This document shows, piece after piece, positions 53,096-63,218 of a stretch of 64,000 nt of DNA. Every line of letters starts with the position of its first letter. Within the stretch, counting starts at the first letter, position 1. Source of the DNA: an uncultured Chlorobiota bacterium (GTDB lineage Bacteria > Bacteroidota > Ignavibacteria > UBA10030 > UBA6906); NCBI GenBank assembly GCA_900696645.1, contig CAADGV010000026.1:62001-126000 (forward strand), written 5' to 3'. The notes below the pieces were generated by a model. It worked only from the letters and a program-made list of their open reading frames with translations, ran no database searches and had not been told where the DNA came from. Made by a program: the position numbers and the translations under genes.

Positions 53096-54586
53096 ATGTA
53101 TCGAGCAGTTACATGGGCGGTTGTATGCTTAACTTTTTTGAGTTCTGAGTCCATGGCACAATCCTTACCGAATACTAATCTTACCGTTGCCAACTCCGTC
53201 GCGTTTACACCAACATGGGTGAAGGATGCAGTCTTCTATCAGATATTCCCCGAACGCTTTGCAAACGGGAACAGAGAACTCGACCCGCCGAATGTTGAAC
53301 CGTGGGGCCGCGTTCCGAAATCAAAAAGTTACTTCGGCGGCGACTTGCAGGGCATCATCAATCATCTTGACTACATTTCCTCTCTCGGCGTCAACTGCAT
53401 CTATCTCAACCCCATCTTCTGGTCCAACAGCAATCACAAGTATCACGCAAAGGATTATCTTCAGATCGACCCGCATTTTGGGGATGAGCAGGTTTTCAAG
53501 CGTCTCGTAGATGAATGTCACGAGCGAGGTATGCGCATCATACTTGACGGAGTGTTCAATCACACCGGTGTCGACTTTTTTGCGTTTGAAGATATCAAGA
53601 GGAACGGCAAGAACTCAAAGTATCTGAACTGGTACAACATTTACAGTTTCCCGGTCGGGCCGCCTTCGAAGCCCAACTATGAATGTTGGTGGAATTTTGG
53701 TGATCTCCCGAAACTGATGACTCACAATCCTGAAGTCCGTGAGTACCTCTTTATGGTCACGGAACATTGGATGAGTTTTGGGATCGATGGCTGGCGGCTC
53801 GACGTACCAAATGAGATTCCCCACCCGTTCTGGATTGAATGGAGGAAGTTGGTGAAAAGGCTGAATCCCGATGCCTATATTGTTGGAGAGATTTGGGACG
53901 ACGCTTCACCTTGGTTGCACGGCGATCAGTTCGATGCAGTAATGAACTACCGCTTCCGACGGACATGTCTTGATTTTTTTGTCGAACAGAAAACAACTCC
54001 ATCGGAATTTGACGCTGCACTTGCAAAAATCCGAAATGACTATTCACCGGACGTTAATCTTGTCATGCAAAATCTCCTCGGCAGTCATGATACAGAACGC
54101 TTACTCACTCTCTGCAAGAACGACAAGGCAACAATGAAGCTTGCCTGGCTTTTCCAGATGACGTACGTCGGCGCCCCGATGGTTTACTACGGGGATGAGA
54201 TTGGAATGACAGGCGGAAAAGATCCCGGTTCCCGTGGCACAATGATCTGGGATGAATCAAAGCAAGACCGGGAGTTGCTGGCAACAATGAAAAGATTGAT
54301 TGCAATCCGGCATCAATACGGGGCTCTGCGGCATGGTGAGTTCGAGTCGTTTCTCACAGATGATGCGCGATCCCTTTTTGGGTTCTTGCGAAAAAGCTCG
54401 GACGGCGAAGAAAATATTGCTGTTATTCTGAACAACGGCACATCAACGCAGACAGTCGAGATTGGTCAGTTGAAGCGCCTGCAGAACATGAGATGGAGAC
54501 AGCTCTGGCCCGAAGAGGGAAGCATGAAGTCGACCACTGTTCAGTTGCCAAGAAACTCAGGACTCATCCTTCATGGAGCATCGTAA
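53096..54586 (+). CDS. Exported GH13 alpha-amylase family enzyme
   Basis: A 496-aa secreted glucan hydrolase. The ATG at 53096 begins a signal peptide (MYRAVTWAVVCLTFLSSESMAQS), and the longer frame would translate the operator. The GH13 regions are intact: DGVFNH (151-156), GWRLD with nucleophile D236, VGEIWD with acid/base E265, and GSHD with D332. The start of the domain, WVKDAVFYQIFPERFANG, is typical of neopullulanase/cyclomaltodextrinase-like amylases (GH13_20-type), though the N-terminal domain of that subfamily is absent. It has no T9SS sorting domain, so it is likely periplasmic. It is the first gene of the second operator-controlled run. Confidence 0.92.
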   Translation: MYRAVTWAVVCLTFLSSESMAQSLPNTNLTVANSVAFTPTWVKDAVFYQIFPERFANGNRELDPPNVEPWGRVPKSKSYFGGDLQGIINHLDYISSLGVNCIYLNPIFWSNSNHKYHAKDYLQIDPHFGDEQVFKRLVDECHERGMRIILDGVFNHTGVDFFAFEDIKRNGKNSKYLNWYNIYSFPVGPPSKPNYECWWNFGDLPKLMTHNPEVREYLFMVTEHWMSFGIDGWRLDVPNEIPHPFWIEWRKLVKRLNPDAYIVGEIWDDASPWLHGDQFDAVMNYRFRRTCLDFFVEQKTTPSEFDAALAKIRNDYSPDVNLVMQNLLGSHDTERLLTLCKNDKATMKLAWLFQMTYVGAPMVYYGDEIGMTGGKDPGSRGTMIWDESKQDRELLATMKRLIAIRHQYGALRHGEFESFLTDDARSLFGFLRKSSDGEENIAVILNNGTSTQTVEIGQLKRLQNMRWRQLWPEEGSMKSTTVQLPRNSGLILHGAS

Positions 54587-54637
54587 GAGTAGAGACGAAA
54601 CGCTTGATACATTGATGTACAAAGAGGAGGGAACGGT

Positions 54638-57370
54638 ATGAAATCGGGATTTATGTTTTTCGGGCTGGCTACTTTGCTGGCATTCTCGGCCTTCGGCCAG
54701 GATAGCGTCGATGTGACATTCCGCTACAACATTGCCGGAACGCCCCCGGGCTTGAGTGTGCCGGGACAATTCAACGGCTGGAACAACACGGCCTGGCCGA
54801 TGTCGTACCAAGGCGGCACCCTCTGGACTCGGAACGCCCGGTTAGCTGTTGGTGGAAATCCGGGCGGCCCGATTGTTGGAGCGTACCAGTACAAGTTTTA
54901 CTACACCGGCGCATCCCCTTGGCCTAATGATCCCCTGAACCATCATGTGAATCCCGGGGACAACGACAATTCGTTTATCATAGTCAAAGATCCGACGATC
55001 TATCATTTTCTTCCAAATCAACGCACGGGAACTGTCAGCACCGCCCGCCCGACGATTTCTGCTTTCATCTTTCCGAAGGTCGGAACACCATTCGATACAT
55101 CCCAGCTTGCGCTGACTATCGACGGCAATACTCTAACCGGAATCGGAAGTTCGTACGATTTTGCATCGAAGCAGATGAACTTCACCGTTCCCACCGATCT
55201 TGCCAACGGCGGGCATACAGTTATTCTGCAGGCAGGATCAACTCGCGACACAGTCAACTTTGTTGTACAAGTTGGCGGGCCGATTTATGCTCAGATTCCG
55301 GCTTATGCAAAGCACGGCGTCACGCTGCCCTCTCAAGCCTCGAATGATTCAGCAACATTTCGTTTGAGGGTTGGAGGGACGAACTTTGTCGCTGTCCGTG
55401 TTGCGCCGCTGGGGCAACCGGTTGCGAGTGAACCGCCCGTTATCATGAGAAAGAATTTGACTTCTGATGATTGGTGGATCAATCTTTCGCTACCGCCCGG
55501 CACGTATGAGTATCAATTCCAAACCGGAAGCGGCAATCCGTTCAACGACCCGTGGGGGAGATTCAACGGCACATACGGAACCCGCTTTACGATCGGGCCT
55601 GCCGGCCTTACTGCTGATGACTACGTCTGGCAATCCACCAACTATCAGCGTCCACCGCTCAATAAACTTGTTATTTATGAAATGAATCTTGCCGAATTTG
55701 TCGGCGGGTATCTCGGGCTTCCGTCAGGACAGATCGGGACGTTCACGCAACTTGCCGGAATGATGGGCTACTTCGATTCGCTCGGCATTAACGCAATCGA
55801 ACTCATGCCGATAAATGACTATGGCTTGATCGGGCGTTCCGGTTTCTCGTGGGGCTACGACGTCAGCCATCACTTTGCACTCGAACCGGCGTACGGCACG
55901 CCGCGTGACCTTAAAGTACTGGTGGATTCGGCACATGCCCGGGGAATTGCAATCATTGTTGATGTGGTATTCAACCACCTGAACGATCCGGGTCCGTTGT
56001 GGGCAATGCAGCCTGACGTAACCCTCAACCCCTACTTCAAGCTCTGTACTGACCTGCGTTTCAACGAAGATCAGCTCTGTTTCTTCCGCGATATGGATCA
56101 TTGGACGAATCAGACGCAGGAGTATGTGTACGAAGTGTTGAAGTTGTGGATTGACGAATACCGCGTGGACGGGTTCCGCTATGATTACACGCAGGGAATC
56201 GGTTGGAATGTGAATGAACCGACGAGAGGAATTCTCGGCTGGGCCAACAGAATTGCTCAAGAGTATCAGGGGCAAATCTACCAAATTGCCGAACATCTTC
56301 CCGAAAGTCCTGCGCTCGTTTTCTACAGCGGAATGACCGGCGGGTGGCACGACAGTTTTCGCGATGAGATTTTTGACGAAGCTCGCTTCCGCAATCGGTC
56401 GCTCATCAATTTCGAGAACCTCGTGATCGATCTCGGCGCGTATTCCGGTAATGATATTCCGGCAACGCCATCATCCTATGCAAACAGAACCGAGCCTGTG
56501 AACGGAACGGTGAACCACGATGAGCAGTCGCTGATTTATGAGATGACGACCTTCCAGAGTGTTTCTCTCCCCGAAGCGTTATTGCGCGACAAGTTGTACG
56601 CGACATTCATGTTTGCTTCGCTCGGCATCCCGATGATATGGGAGGGGATGGAACACAGCGAGTCACGCGGTTGGCAGAATGAAAACCAGAAACTCTCGTA
56701 CAGACCTGTGCAATTCAGTCTGCGGGGCACGCAACGCGGACAGGAACATTACGCGTGGTACTCAACTCTGATACGCCAACGTAAACACAATCCGGCGTTG
56801 TATCAGGGAAATCTCGTTCGTCTCTTCCGCTACACACCTGAGAAGACGCTGGTGTGGGGATTTCAGGATCCGGGCACGAATGCCCGCTTCGTTGCCGTTG
56901 CCAATCTGAGCGGAGCCCAACAGACTATTACAAACGTACCATGGATAGGGTCTGGAACATTCTACGACATTCTCGATCAATCAACGCTCGAAGTCAGCGG
57001 GGCCAACGTGGCAAACATGACAATTCCCGCATATACGGCACGTTGCTACTCGAGTCTGCCGGACAGCGTTTTGCTTGATGTGAAGCCGGTGAACAACGAT
57101 ATCCCGACAGAATTTGCATTGAGTCAGAACTATCCGAATCCGTTCAATCCTTCTACTACAATCAATTTCAGAATCAAGGAAAGCGGATACACCACGCTCA
57201 AGGTATATGATGTGCTGGGCCGTGAGATACAATCGCTTGTACATGGCAACCTTCAGGCGGGGAATTATTCTGTAGAGTTTGCTGCCCGCAATCTTTCGAG
57301 CGGCGTGTATCTGTACCGGCTGACATCGGGTGGATTCAGCGAAATCAGGAAAATGATGTTGACGAAGTAA
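54638..57370 (+). CDS. T9SS-sorted GH13 glucan-active enzyme with N-terminal CBM48-like domains
   Basis: A 910-aa surface enzyme. AGAGGAGGG precedes the ATG; the signal peptide ends at SAFGQ. Residues about 22-118 are a CBM48/CBM20-like module (GLSVPGQFNGWNN), about 133-212 an Ig-like domain, about 228-320 a second CBM48-like domain leading into the barrel. Catalytic GH13 regions are DVVFNH (442-447), GFRYD with nucleophile D516, IAEH with E552 and VNHD with D628. The layout resembles glycogen-branching enzyme and pullulanase-type GH13 members. NYPNPFNPSTTINF and the ending SEIRKMMLTK form a T9SS sorting domain. It should cut or remodel starch at the cell surface; branching versus hydrolysis cannot be told. 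Confidence 0.9.
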   Translation: MKSGFMFFGLATLLAFSAFGQDSVDVTFRYNIAGTPPGLSVPGQFNGWNNTAWPMSYQGGTLWTRNARLAVGGNPGGPIVGAYQYKFYYTGASPWPNDPLNHHVNPGDNDNSFIIVKDPTIYHFLPNQRTGTVSTARPTISAFIFPKVGTPFDTSQLALTIDGNTLTGIGSSYDFASKQMNFTVPTDLANGGHTVILQAGSTRDTVNFVVQVGGPIYAQIPAYAKHGVTLPSQASNDSATFRLRVGGTNFVAVRVAPLGQPVASEPPVIMRKNLTSDDWWINLSLPPGTYEYQFQTGSGNPFNDPWGRFNGTYGTRFTIGPAGLTADDYVWQSTNYQRPPLNKLVIYEMNLAEFVGGYLGLPSGQIGTFTQLAGMMGYFDSLGINAIELMPINDYGLIGRSGFSWGYDVSHHFALEPAYGTPRDLKVLVDSAHARGIAIIVDVVFNHLNDPGPLWAMQPDVTLNPYFKLCTDLRFNEDQLCFFRDMDHWTNQTQEYVYEVLKLWIDEYRVDGFRYDYTQGIGWNVNEPTRGILGWANRIAQEYQGQIYQIAEHLPESPALVFYSGMTGGWHDSFRDEIFDEARFRNRSLINFENLVIDLGAYSGNDIPATPSSYANRTEPVNGTVNHDEQSLIYEMTTFQSVSLPEALLRDKLYATFMFASLGIPMIWEGMEHSESRGWQNENQKLSYRPVQFSLRGTQRGQEHYAWYSTLIRQRKHNPALYQGNLVRLFRYTPEKTLVWGFQDPGTNARFVAVANLSGAQQTITNVPWIGSGTFYDILDQSTLEVSGANVANMTIPAYTARCYSSLPDSVLLDVKPVNNDIPTEFALSQNYPNPFNPSTTINFRIKESGYTTLKVYDVLGREIQSLVHGNLQAGNYSVEFAARNLSSGVYLYRLTSGGFSEIRKMMLTK

Positions 57371-57391
57371 CTTACGGTCAAGAAATCTGAA

Positions 57392-60019
57392 ATGATAATG
57401 AGATTCTATCCTATTTGTTTCGGGCTGCTGCTGTTCGTAAGTTCTGCGGCTCAGCCGCGGGCATCTGCCGATGGAGTAGTGTTCGAACTTGTCGATGCGG
57501 GATATACAGCGGTTTCGGTGGTTGGCGATTTCAATGGCTGGTCAAAAGATGAGACCGTCATGTCGAAAGATGCCCGCAACCGTTGGGTCACGACTCGCAA
57601 AATGCTACCGGGCATCTACCAGTACTTATTCTACGTGAACAGAGACAGATACGTGAATGATCCCGCCAATCCTGTTCTTGTCGACAACTACAATAACTCC
57701 GGCAAGAATTCCGTCTTTGTGTTGACGGAAGAGAACACCATCGAGTTGACTTCGACGCCTCCTGTTCCGAAATCAAATCCGACTGATCAATATCCCAAAG
57801 ACCCGAATCGAAAGTCCGTTTATCTGAATATCATCTGGCATCAGCATCAGCCGCTGTACCTGAACCCCGCAACTGATCAACTTGAGGGCCCATGGGTTCG
57901 TACGCACGCCACGAAGGATTACTTCGACATGACGGCGATGCTGGAGAACTACCCCAACATTCATTGCACGGTGAATCTTACCTCGTCGTTGCTGTTTCAG
58001 TTGCAAGAGTACTACGTGAACAGGCTGAAGCCGTTTGTCGATGTTCGGAGAAACAGAATCAACGTCAGCGCTTTTCTTCGGACATGGAAGGGGAAGACGG
58101 ATCCGTGGATCGATCTTATGCTGACTCCCACATCCCGATTCAGAAAGAAGGAGATTGATGTTCTCATTCACAACACGTGGAATGCATTCGGCATCAGTGA
58201 AGTTCAAATCGGACGGTTTCCTGAGTACGACGCATTGAAGACGAAAATCACGAACACCATGCGCCCCGGCTCAAATCCGTTCAACGAACAGGAAATGCGG
58301 GACATCAAATTCTTCTTCTATCTCGCTCATTTTGATCCTGATTTTTTGAACGGGGCAGTCAAGCTTCCCGATGGTTCTGTGTGTGACTTGAGCAGCTATG
58401 TAGAATTCCGGAAAGACGAACAGAGGTACTATCTCAAAAAGAGAATCACTGAAGCCGATTGTCAGCGCATCGTCGTTGAGGCATACAAGGTGATGGCGAA
58501 CGTCATCCCGATTCACAAGAAGCTGGCGTACAATCCGCAACGGCATACCGGACAGATTGATGTGATCACGACTCCGTATTATCATCCGATTCTACCGCTA
58601 ATTTACGATACCGAGCTTGCGCGCATCTGCCAGCCCAATGATGAACTTCCTGCTCGCTTCTCGTACCCGCAGGATGCGAATGCCCAAGTGGTAAAGGCAG
58701 TGAAGTTCTACAACGAAACCTTCGGCATTGCCCCGACCGGCATGTGGCCTGCTGAGGGATCTGTTGCGCAGCCGGTGTTAAGTATCCTGAGAAACAATGG
58801 TATTCTCTGGACTGCAACGGATGTCAAGGTTCTGCAGCGATCCGAGCCTGCCAATCAACCCAATACCACGCCGTATCGTTTCGATGCCGGAGTCGATGCA
58901 TCGGGTGGGAAACTATCAATGGCAATTGTGTTCAGGGATACTGACCTGTCTGATAGGATCGGATTCAAGTATCAGAATTACCGGGGCGAGGAGGCTGCCG
59001 AGGATTTCGTGCGTACAGTTCTTGCGATGGCGCCGCAAAAAGACGAACCCGATGTGATGATTACCGTAATCCTTGACGGCGAAAATGCCTGGGAGTGGTA
59101 CAGAAAAGATATTGATGCGAAGGAATTTCTGCATGCATTCTACCGCAAGCTCAGCAAGTTGTATGAGACGAATCAAGTTATCACAACCACAATGTCGGAG
59201 TATCTGTACGGAAATCCGAAGAGGGGCATTGCAGCACATCCGCTTGATGAACTTCCTGCTATGACAACACTCTGGCCCGGCTCGTGGATCAACGCAAACT
59301 ACGATACGTGGATCGGAGAAAAGGAAGAAAATATTGCGTGGGAGTATCTCTTGCAGGCCCGCCGTGATCTCGAACAGAGTGGATTGAAACAGCCTGATCC
59401 GGCAGCAAAGCCGCCAAAGAAGCACTCTAAGGCGTGGTACACATACATGGCGTACGAGGCAATGTATGCTGCTGAGGGCTCGGATTGGTTCTGGTGGTAC
59501 GGAGATGATCAGTCGGCGCCTGCCGGAGACAAGCCGTTTGATGATGCGTTCCGTACTCATCTTAACAATGTGTACAAGTTTGCGCAACAGGCGGGAGCAA
59601 AAATCACTTCGCCCGGATTCGACCCGATTATTGTTGAAGAGCGGAGCGGAGGGCAGGGAGTTATGGCGCAAAGCAGAGCCGAGCAACAGCGGGTATTGTT
59701 TACGGTTGATGCCGCGTCTGTTACAGTAACCGATGCAATCTACATTGTGGGGAATTTGCGGGAGTTGGGTGAATGGACGCCCAATTCCGTAAGGATGTAC
59801 GACGATGGAACACACGGCGACGTTACGGCGAGCGACGGGGTATGGTCGCTTGAGGTCGAGGTTCCTATCGGAATTCAGGTACAATACAAATACACAAACA
59901 GCGGCAGAAAGGGCGAGTGGGTTCCGAGTGAGGAATTTCCTTCTGCGCATCGTTCGTTGCGCATCAACGAGCAATCAAGTTCTGCCACCATCATTCAAGA
60001 CATTTTCGGAAAGCAATAG
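57392..60019 (+). CDS. Exported GH57 glucan-active enzyme with CBM48- and CBM20-like ends
   Basis: An 875-aa secreted enzyme. After a signal peptide (about 23 aa), a CBM48-like module (about 27-112, VSVVGDFNGWSKDE) precedes a GH57 catalytic domain. Region 1 is HQHQP (150-154), region 3 is MWPAEGS with likely nucleophile E455, and region 4 is LDGENAW with acid/base D562. The C-terminus (about 755-875) is CBM20-like (IYIVGNLRELGEWTPNSVRMYDDG). GH57 enzymes include alpha-amylases, amylopullulanases and 4-alpha-glucanotransferases; they are rarer outside thermophiles. No T9SS tail is seen. It lies 21 nt after the GH13 gene and 3 nt before the next gene, so it is co-transcribed. Confidence 0.9.
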   Translation: MIMRFYPICFGLLLFVSSAAQPRASADGVVFELVDAGYTAVSVVGDFNGWSKDETVMSKDARNRWVTTRKMLPGIYQYLFYVNRDRYVNDPANPVLVDNYNNSGKNSVFVLTEENTIELTSTPPVPKSNPTDQYPKDPNRKSVYLNIIWHQHQPLYLNPATDQLEGPWVRTHATKDYFDMTAMLENYPNIHCTVNLTSSLLFQLQEYYVNRLKPFVDVRRNRINVSAFLRTWKGKTDPWIDLMLTPTSRFRKKEIDVLIHNTWNAFGISEVQIGRFPEYDALKTKITNTMRPGSNPFNEQEMRDIKFFFYLAHFDPDFLNGAVKLPDGSVCDLSSYVEFRKDEQRYYLKKRITEADCQRIVVEAYKVMANVIPIHKKLAYNPQRHTGQIDVITTPYYHPILPLIYDTELARICQPNDELPARFSYPQDANAQVVKAVKFYNETFGIAPTGMWPAEGSVAQPVLSILRNNGILWTATDVKVLQRSEPANQPNTTPYRFDAGVDASGGKLSMAIVFRDTDLSDRIGFKYQNYRGEEAAEDFVRTVLAMAPQKDEPDVMITVILDGENAWEWYRKDIDAKEFLHAFYRKLSKLYETNQVITTTMSEYLYGNPKRGIAAHPLDELPAMTTLWPGSWINANYDTWIGEKEENIAWEYLLQARRDLEQSGLKQPDPAAKPPKKHSKAWYTYMAYEAMYAAEGSDWFWWYGDDQSAPAGDKPFDDAFRTHLNNVYKFAQQAGAKITSPGFDPIIVEERSGGQGVMAQSRAEQQRVLFTVDAASVTVTDAIYIVGNLRELGEWTPNSVRMYDDGTHGDVTASDGVWSLEVEVPIGIQVQYKYTNSGRKGEWVPSEEFPSAHRSLRINEQSSSATIIQDIFGKQ

Positions 60020-60022
60020 TTT

Positions 60023-61966
60023 ATGGGGAAAACCTACTCCGGGGCGAACGCCCTGGATTTGTTGGAAGAAGCTCTACTGAAGAAGAGAAGAGAGACTGAG
60101 AAGAAGAAGTTCAAGTACACGGTACCATCTCTGTGGTTGTCGGATGAAGGGACTCCAAAGAGAGTTGCTGTTAGTCCATTCGATTTCTTCCTCGATGCGG
60201 TCCGTAAAGCGAAGAAGGCAAAACAACCTCCGAAACCAAAGGCAACGGGCGGTGAGTGGAGCAGGAATGCAGTCATCTACAACATGTTCGTCCGGACGAC
60301 GACGGCGTTCGATCATGATGGAAACGGAAAACTCGACCTGCCTGCCAATAGTCAGGGCTTTCGGGAAACGGGAACATTCCTGAAAGCGATTGCCATGCTG
60401 CCGTACATCAAACGGCTGGGCGCAAACACGATCCATCTTCTTCCCATAACATCAATTGGGCACGACGGCAATAAAGGAACCCTCGGATCGCCCTATGCCA
60501 TTCGTAATCCATACGAACTCGACGAGAACCTGTCAGAGCCTGCGTTGGGGCTCGATGCCAAAACGGAATTCAAGGCGTTTGTCGAAGCGGCGCACAATAT
60601 GGGGTTTCGTGTGGTTGTAGAATTCGTTTTCCGAACGGCGGCAAAAGACGCCGATTGGGTAAAGGAACATCCCGAATGGATGTACTGGATTAAGGAGGAA
60701 ATCCAGTTGCGTGACTCGTCACATCATGATGAATCGCGCTACGGTTCGCCGATATTTACCAGTCAGGAGTTGGATCACATTCACCATCAGGTACGCGAGC
60801 ATCGCTTCGATAATCTGATTCCTCCGCATCAGGTGTATCGGGACTTTTTCACACCCCCTCCTCATCCCGATCATGTTGCAAAAGAGAACGGTCGCTACAT
60901 CGGCGTGCTGCCCGACGGCAAGCGCGTGAAAATCCCCGGAGCATTCGCCGATTGGCCGCCTGATGACAATCAGCCGCCGTGGGGCGACGTGACGTACCTG
61001 CGCATGTATGAACATCCGGAGTTCAACTACATAGCGTACAACACAATCAGGATGTACGACACGCGGCTTGCCCAGCCCCAGTATATCAATCGCCCTTTGT
61101 GGGACCGGATTGTGGGAATCATTCCCTACTACCAGCGTGAGTTTCATATTGACGGCGTGATGATCGATATGGGACATGCTTTGCCGATGGCACTGAAAAA
61201 GGAGATGGTTGACACGGCGCGCACGAACGATCCTGACTTTGCATTTTGGGATGAGAATTTCGCAATCTCGCGCCACAGCAGGGAGGAAGGATACAATGCC
61301 GTTTTCGGATTTCTATGGATCGACGAACATCATCCTTCAAAAATCAAAGCATTCTGCCGCCGCGCAGCGAGTGAAGGGTTTGCAGTTCCTTTCTTTGCAA
61401 CTCCCGAGAATCACAACACGCCACGGGCAGCTTCACGTCCGGGCGGACTTGCATACTCGAAGTGGGCGATTGTTGTCAACAGCTTTCTGCCCGGCATTCC
61501 ATTCATACATTCGGGCTACGAACTCGGCGAGACATATCCTATCAATACGGGTTTGGATTTTACGTTCGAACAACTCAAGCAGTTGCCGTCGGAGAAGCTT
61601 CCACTCTTCAGTGAGTACGCGTATAACTGGCTCAACAAACACCATATCTCGGCATGGGTTGCGAAGGTACTTGCAATACGGAAGAAGTACGAACACTTCA
61701 TTGTCGATGACAATCCGCAGTCGTTCACGATGTTGCATGATCATAACGAGCATATTCTTGCGTTTGCGCGGGTCGCAGAGAAACCCGCGCAACGGGTTGC
61801 AGTTGTGACGAACACTAACTATCATGGGTCAGAACACGCGACACTGAAACTGGACACATCAAAGAAGTCGGTCAGTGATTTACTCTGCTCAGGCAAATAC
61901 GGTGTGCATGACGGTCATGTTCGTGTGACGCTTCAGCCCGGACAGTGCCTCGTGTTCGAATACTGA
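60023..61966 (+). CDS. Cytoplasmic divergent GH13 enzyme, maltosyltransferase/GlgE-like
   Basis: A 647-aa protein with no signal peptide, so cytoplasmic. The GH13 barrel is recognisable, with nucleophile D382 in HIDGVMIDMGH and E411 in FAFWDENF. Other usually invariant residues differ: region I reads EFVFRT (no DxxxNH), the Arg two before the nucleophile is Met380, and region IV reads PENHN (Asn465 instead of Asp). The segment DADWVKEHPEWMYWI resembles the GlgE and Thermotoga maltosyltransferase group, where an Asn also occurs in region IV. I therefore infer a glucan-transferring enzyme acting on imported maltodextrins, not a plain amylase. It starts 3 nt after the GH57 stop. Confidence 0.78.
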   Translation: MGKTYSGANALDLLEEALLKKRRETEKKKFKYTVPSLWLSDEGTPKRVAVSPFDFFLDAVRKAKKAKQPPKPKATGGEWSRNAVIYNMFVRTTTAFDHDGNGKLDLPANSQGFRETGTFLKAIAMLPYIKRLGANTIHLLPITSIGHDGNKGTLGSPYAIRNPYELDENLSEPALGLDAKTEFKAFVEAAHNMGFRVVVEFVFRTAAKDADWVKEHPEWMYWIKEEIQLRDSSHHDESRYGSPIFTSQELDHIHHQVREHRFDNLIPPHQVYRDFFTPPPHPDHVAKENGRYIGVLPDGKRVKIPGAFADWPPDDNQPPWGDVTYLRMYEHPEFNYIAYNTIRMYDTRLAQPQYINRPLWDRIVGIIPYYQREFHIDGVMIDMGHALPMALKKEMVDTARTNDPDFAFWDENFAISRHSREEGYNAVFGFLWIDEHHPSKIKAFCRRAASEGFAVPFFATPENHNTPRAASRPGGLAYSKWAIVVNSFLPGIPFIHSGYELGETYPINTGLDFTFEQLKQLPSEKLPLFSEYAYNWLNKHHISAWVAKVLAIRKKYEHFIVDDNPQSFTMLHDHNEHILAFARVAEKPAQRVAVVTNTNYHGSEHATLKLDTSKKSVSDLLCSGKYGVHDGHVRVTLQPGQCLVFEY

Positions 61967-61975
61967 TACTTCACC

Positions 61976-63208
61976 ATGCGTCAATCACTCCTTTCATTCA
62001 TATGCTTTGCCGTTCTGCTTGCATCCTTGTTCGGCGGATGCAGGAGGGAGCCCGACCTGAACCGCATCGTCATCTGGCACCAGATGCGTGTAGATGAACG
62101 TGTGATTCTTGAAGATCAGATGAAGCAGTTTATGGCGGCGAATCCGGGCATCTCTGTCGAGGCGATTTACAAGGAGACGGAGGAACTTCGGTCGGGTTTC
62201 ATTGTGGCCGCAATTGCGGGGCAGGGGCCTGACCTTGTCTACGGACCATCCGACCAGGTCGGGCCGTTTGAAGTGATGGAGATTATCGAGCCGCTGGAGT
62301 CTTTCTTTGAACAGGAGTATCTCGACAAGTTCATTCCGAAGGGTTTGACATACTACAACGGCCATCTTTATCAAATTGCGGACAAGCTTGGCAATCATCT
62401 TACACTCGTCTACAACAAGAATCTTCTTACAACACCGCCGCAAACGGATGAAGAGTTGATCGAAACCGGCAAGAAACTCACAATCAGCAAAGGTGGGAAA
62501 ATCGTTCAGTACGGCTTGTGCTGGAACTACACAGAGCCGTTTTTCTTTATTCCCTTCATGACAGGGTTTGGCGGTTGGGTGATGACGGACGACGGCGTTC
62601 CGACGCTTGATTCTCAAGGAACGATTGACGGGTTGAAGTTCATTCAAGATTTGCGTGACAAGTACAAGATCATTCCGGGCGAAGCCGATTACAACATTGC
62701 CGATGCGTTGTTCAAGGACGGCAAGAGTGCAATGATTATCAACGGCGATTGGTCGTGGGCAGGGTATAAGAAGGCGGGAATCAACATCGGCGTGGCGCCG
62801 CTTCCGAAGATCGTCAGTACAGGGTTGTGGTGTGCACCGATGATTTCACCGAAGGGTTTCTCTCTCAACACGAACGTCCCCAAAGGGAAACGTCCTCTCG
62901 TTATTTCGCTGCTCAAGTTCCTGATGCAACCGGAACTTCAACTCCAAACTGCAAAGCAACTGAACACAATGCCGACTCGCGTTGAAGCCGTGAATTCTCA
63001 TTTTGTACAGAATGACGATATTCTGAGGAACTCTGCATTGCAGATTGAGCGTGGCAGGCCGATGCCTGTGGTGCCCGAGTTGCGGGCTATCTGGGACGCG
63101 ATGAGGCCGAGTTATCAGGCCGTTCTCGGCGGCTCAAAAACTCCCGAACAGGCTGCACGGGACATGCAGGCACTGGCGCTCCGAAAAATCAAAGAATTGA
63201 ACGAGTAG
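61976..63208 (+). CDS. MalE-like sugar-binding lipoprotein of an ABC importer
   Basis: A 410-aa solute-binding protein of the CUT1 class. The signal peptide ends in a lipobox (SLFGGC, lipidated Cys22), so it is membrane-anchored. The family pattern is clear: IVIWHQMRVDERVILEDQMKQFMAANPGISVEA, GPDLVYGPSDQVGPF, KSAMIINGDWSWAGYKKAGINIGVAPLP and a C-terminal helical region ending ARDMQALALRKIKELNE. Malto-oligosaccharide binding is inferred from the adjacent glucan enzymes. It lies 9 nt after the maltosyltransferase-like gene and 10 nt before the permease gene, so it is co-transcribed. Confidence 0.92.
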   Translation: MRQSLLSFICFAVLLASLFGGCRREPDLNRIVIWHQMRVDERVILEDQMKQFMAANPGISVEAIYKETEELRSGFIVAAIAGQGPDLVYGPSDQVGPFEVMEIIEPLESFFEQEYLDKFIPKGLTYYNGHLYQIADKLGNHLTLVYNKNLLTTPPQTDEELIETGKKLTISKGGKIVQYGLCWNYTEPFFFIPFMTGFGGWVMTDDGVPTLDSQGTIDGLKFIQDLRDKYKIIPGEADYNIADALFKDGKSAMIINGDWSWAGYKKAGINIGVAPLPKIVSTGLWCAPMISPKGFSLNTNVPKGKRPLVISLLKFLMQPELQLQTAKQLNTMPTRVEAVNSHFVQNDDILRNSALQIERGRPMPVVPELRAIWDAMRPSYQAVLGGSKTPEQAARDMQALALRKIKELNE

Positions 63209-63218
63209 CGGGATTCAC

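Noticed and set aside
58916-59974. 352-codon open frame on the minus strand
   Set aside because: It is the antisense shadow of the GH57 gene, which has all its catalytic motifs in the plus frame.
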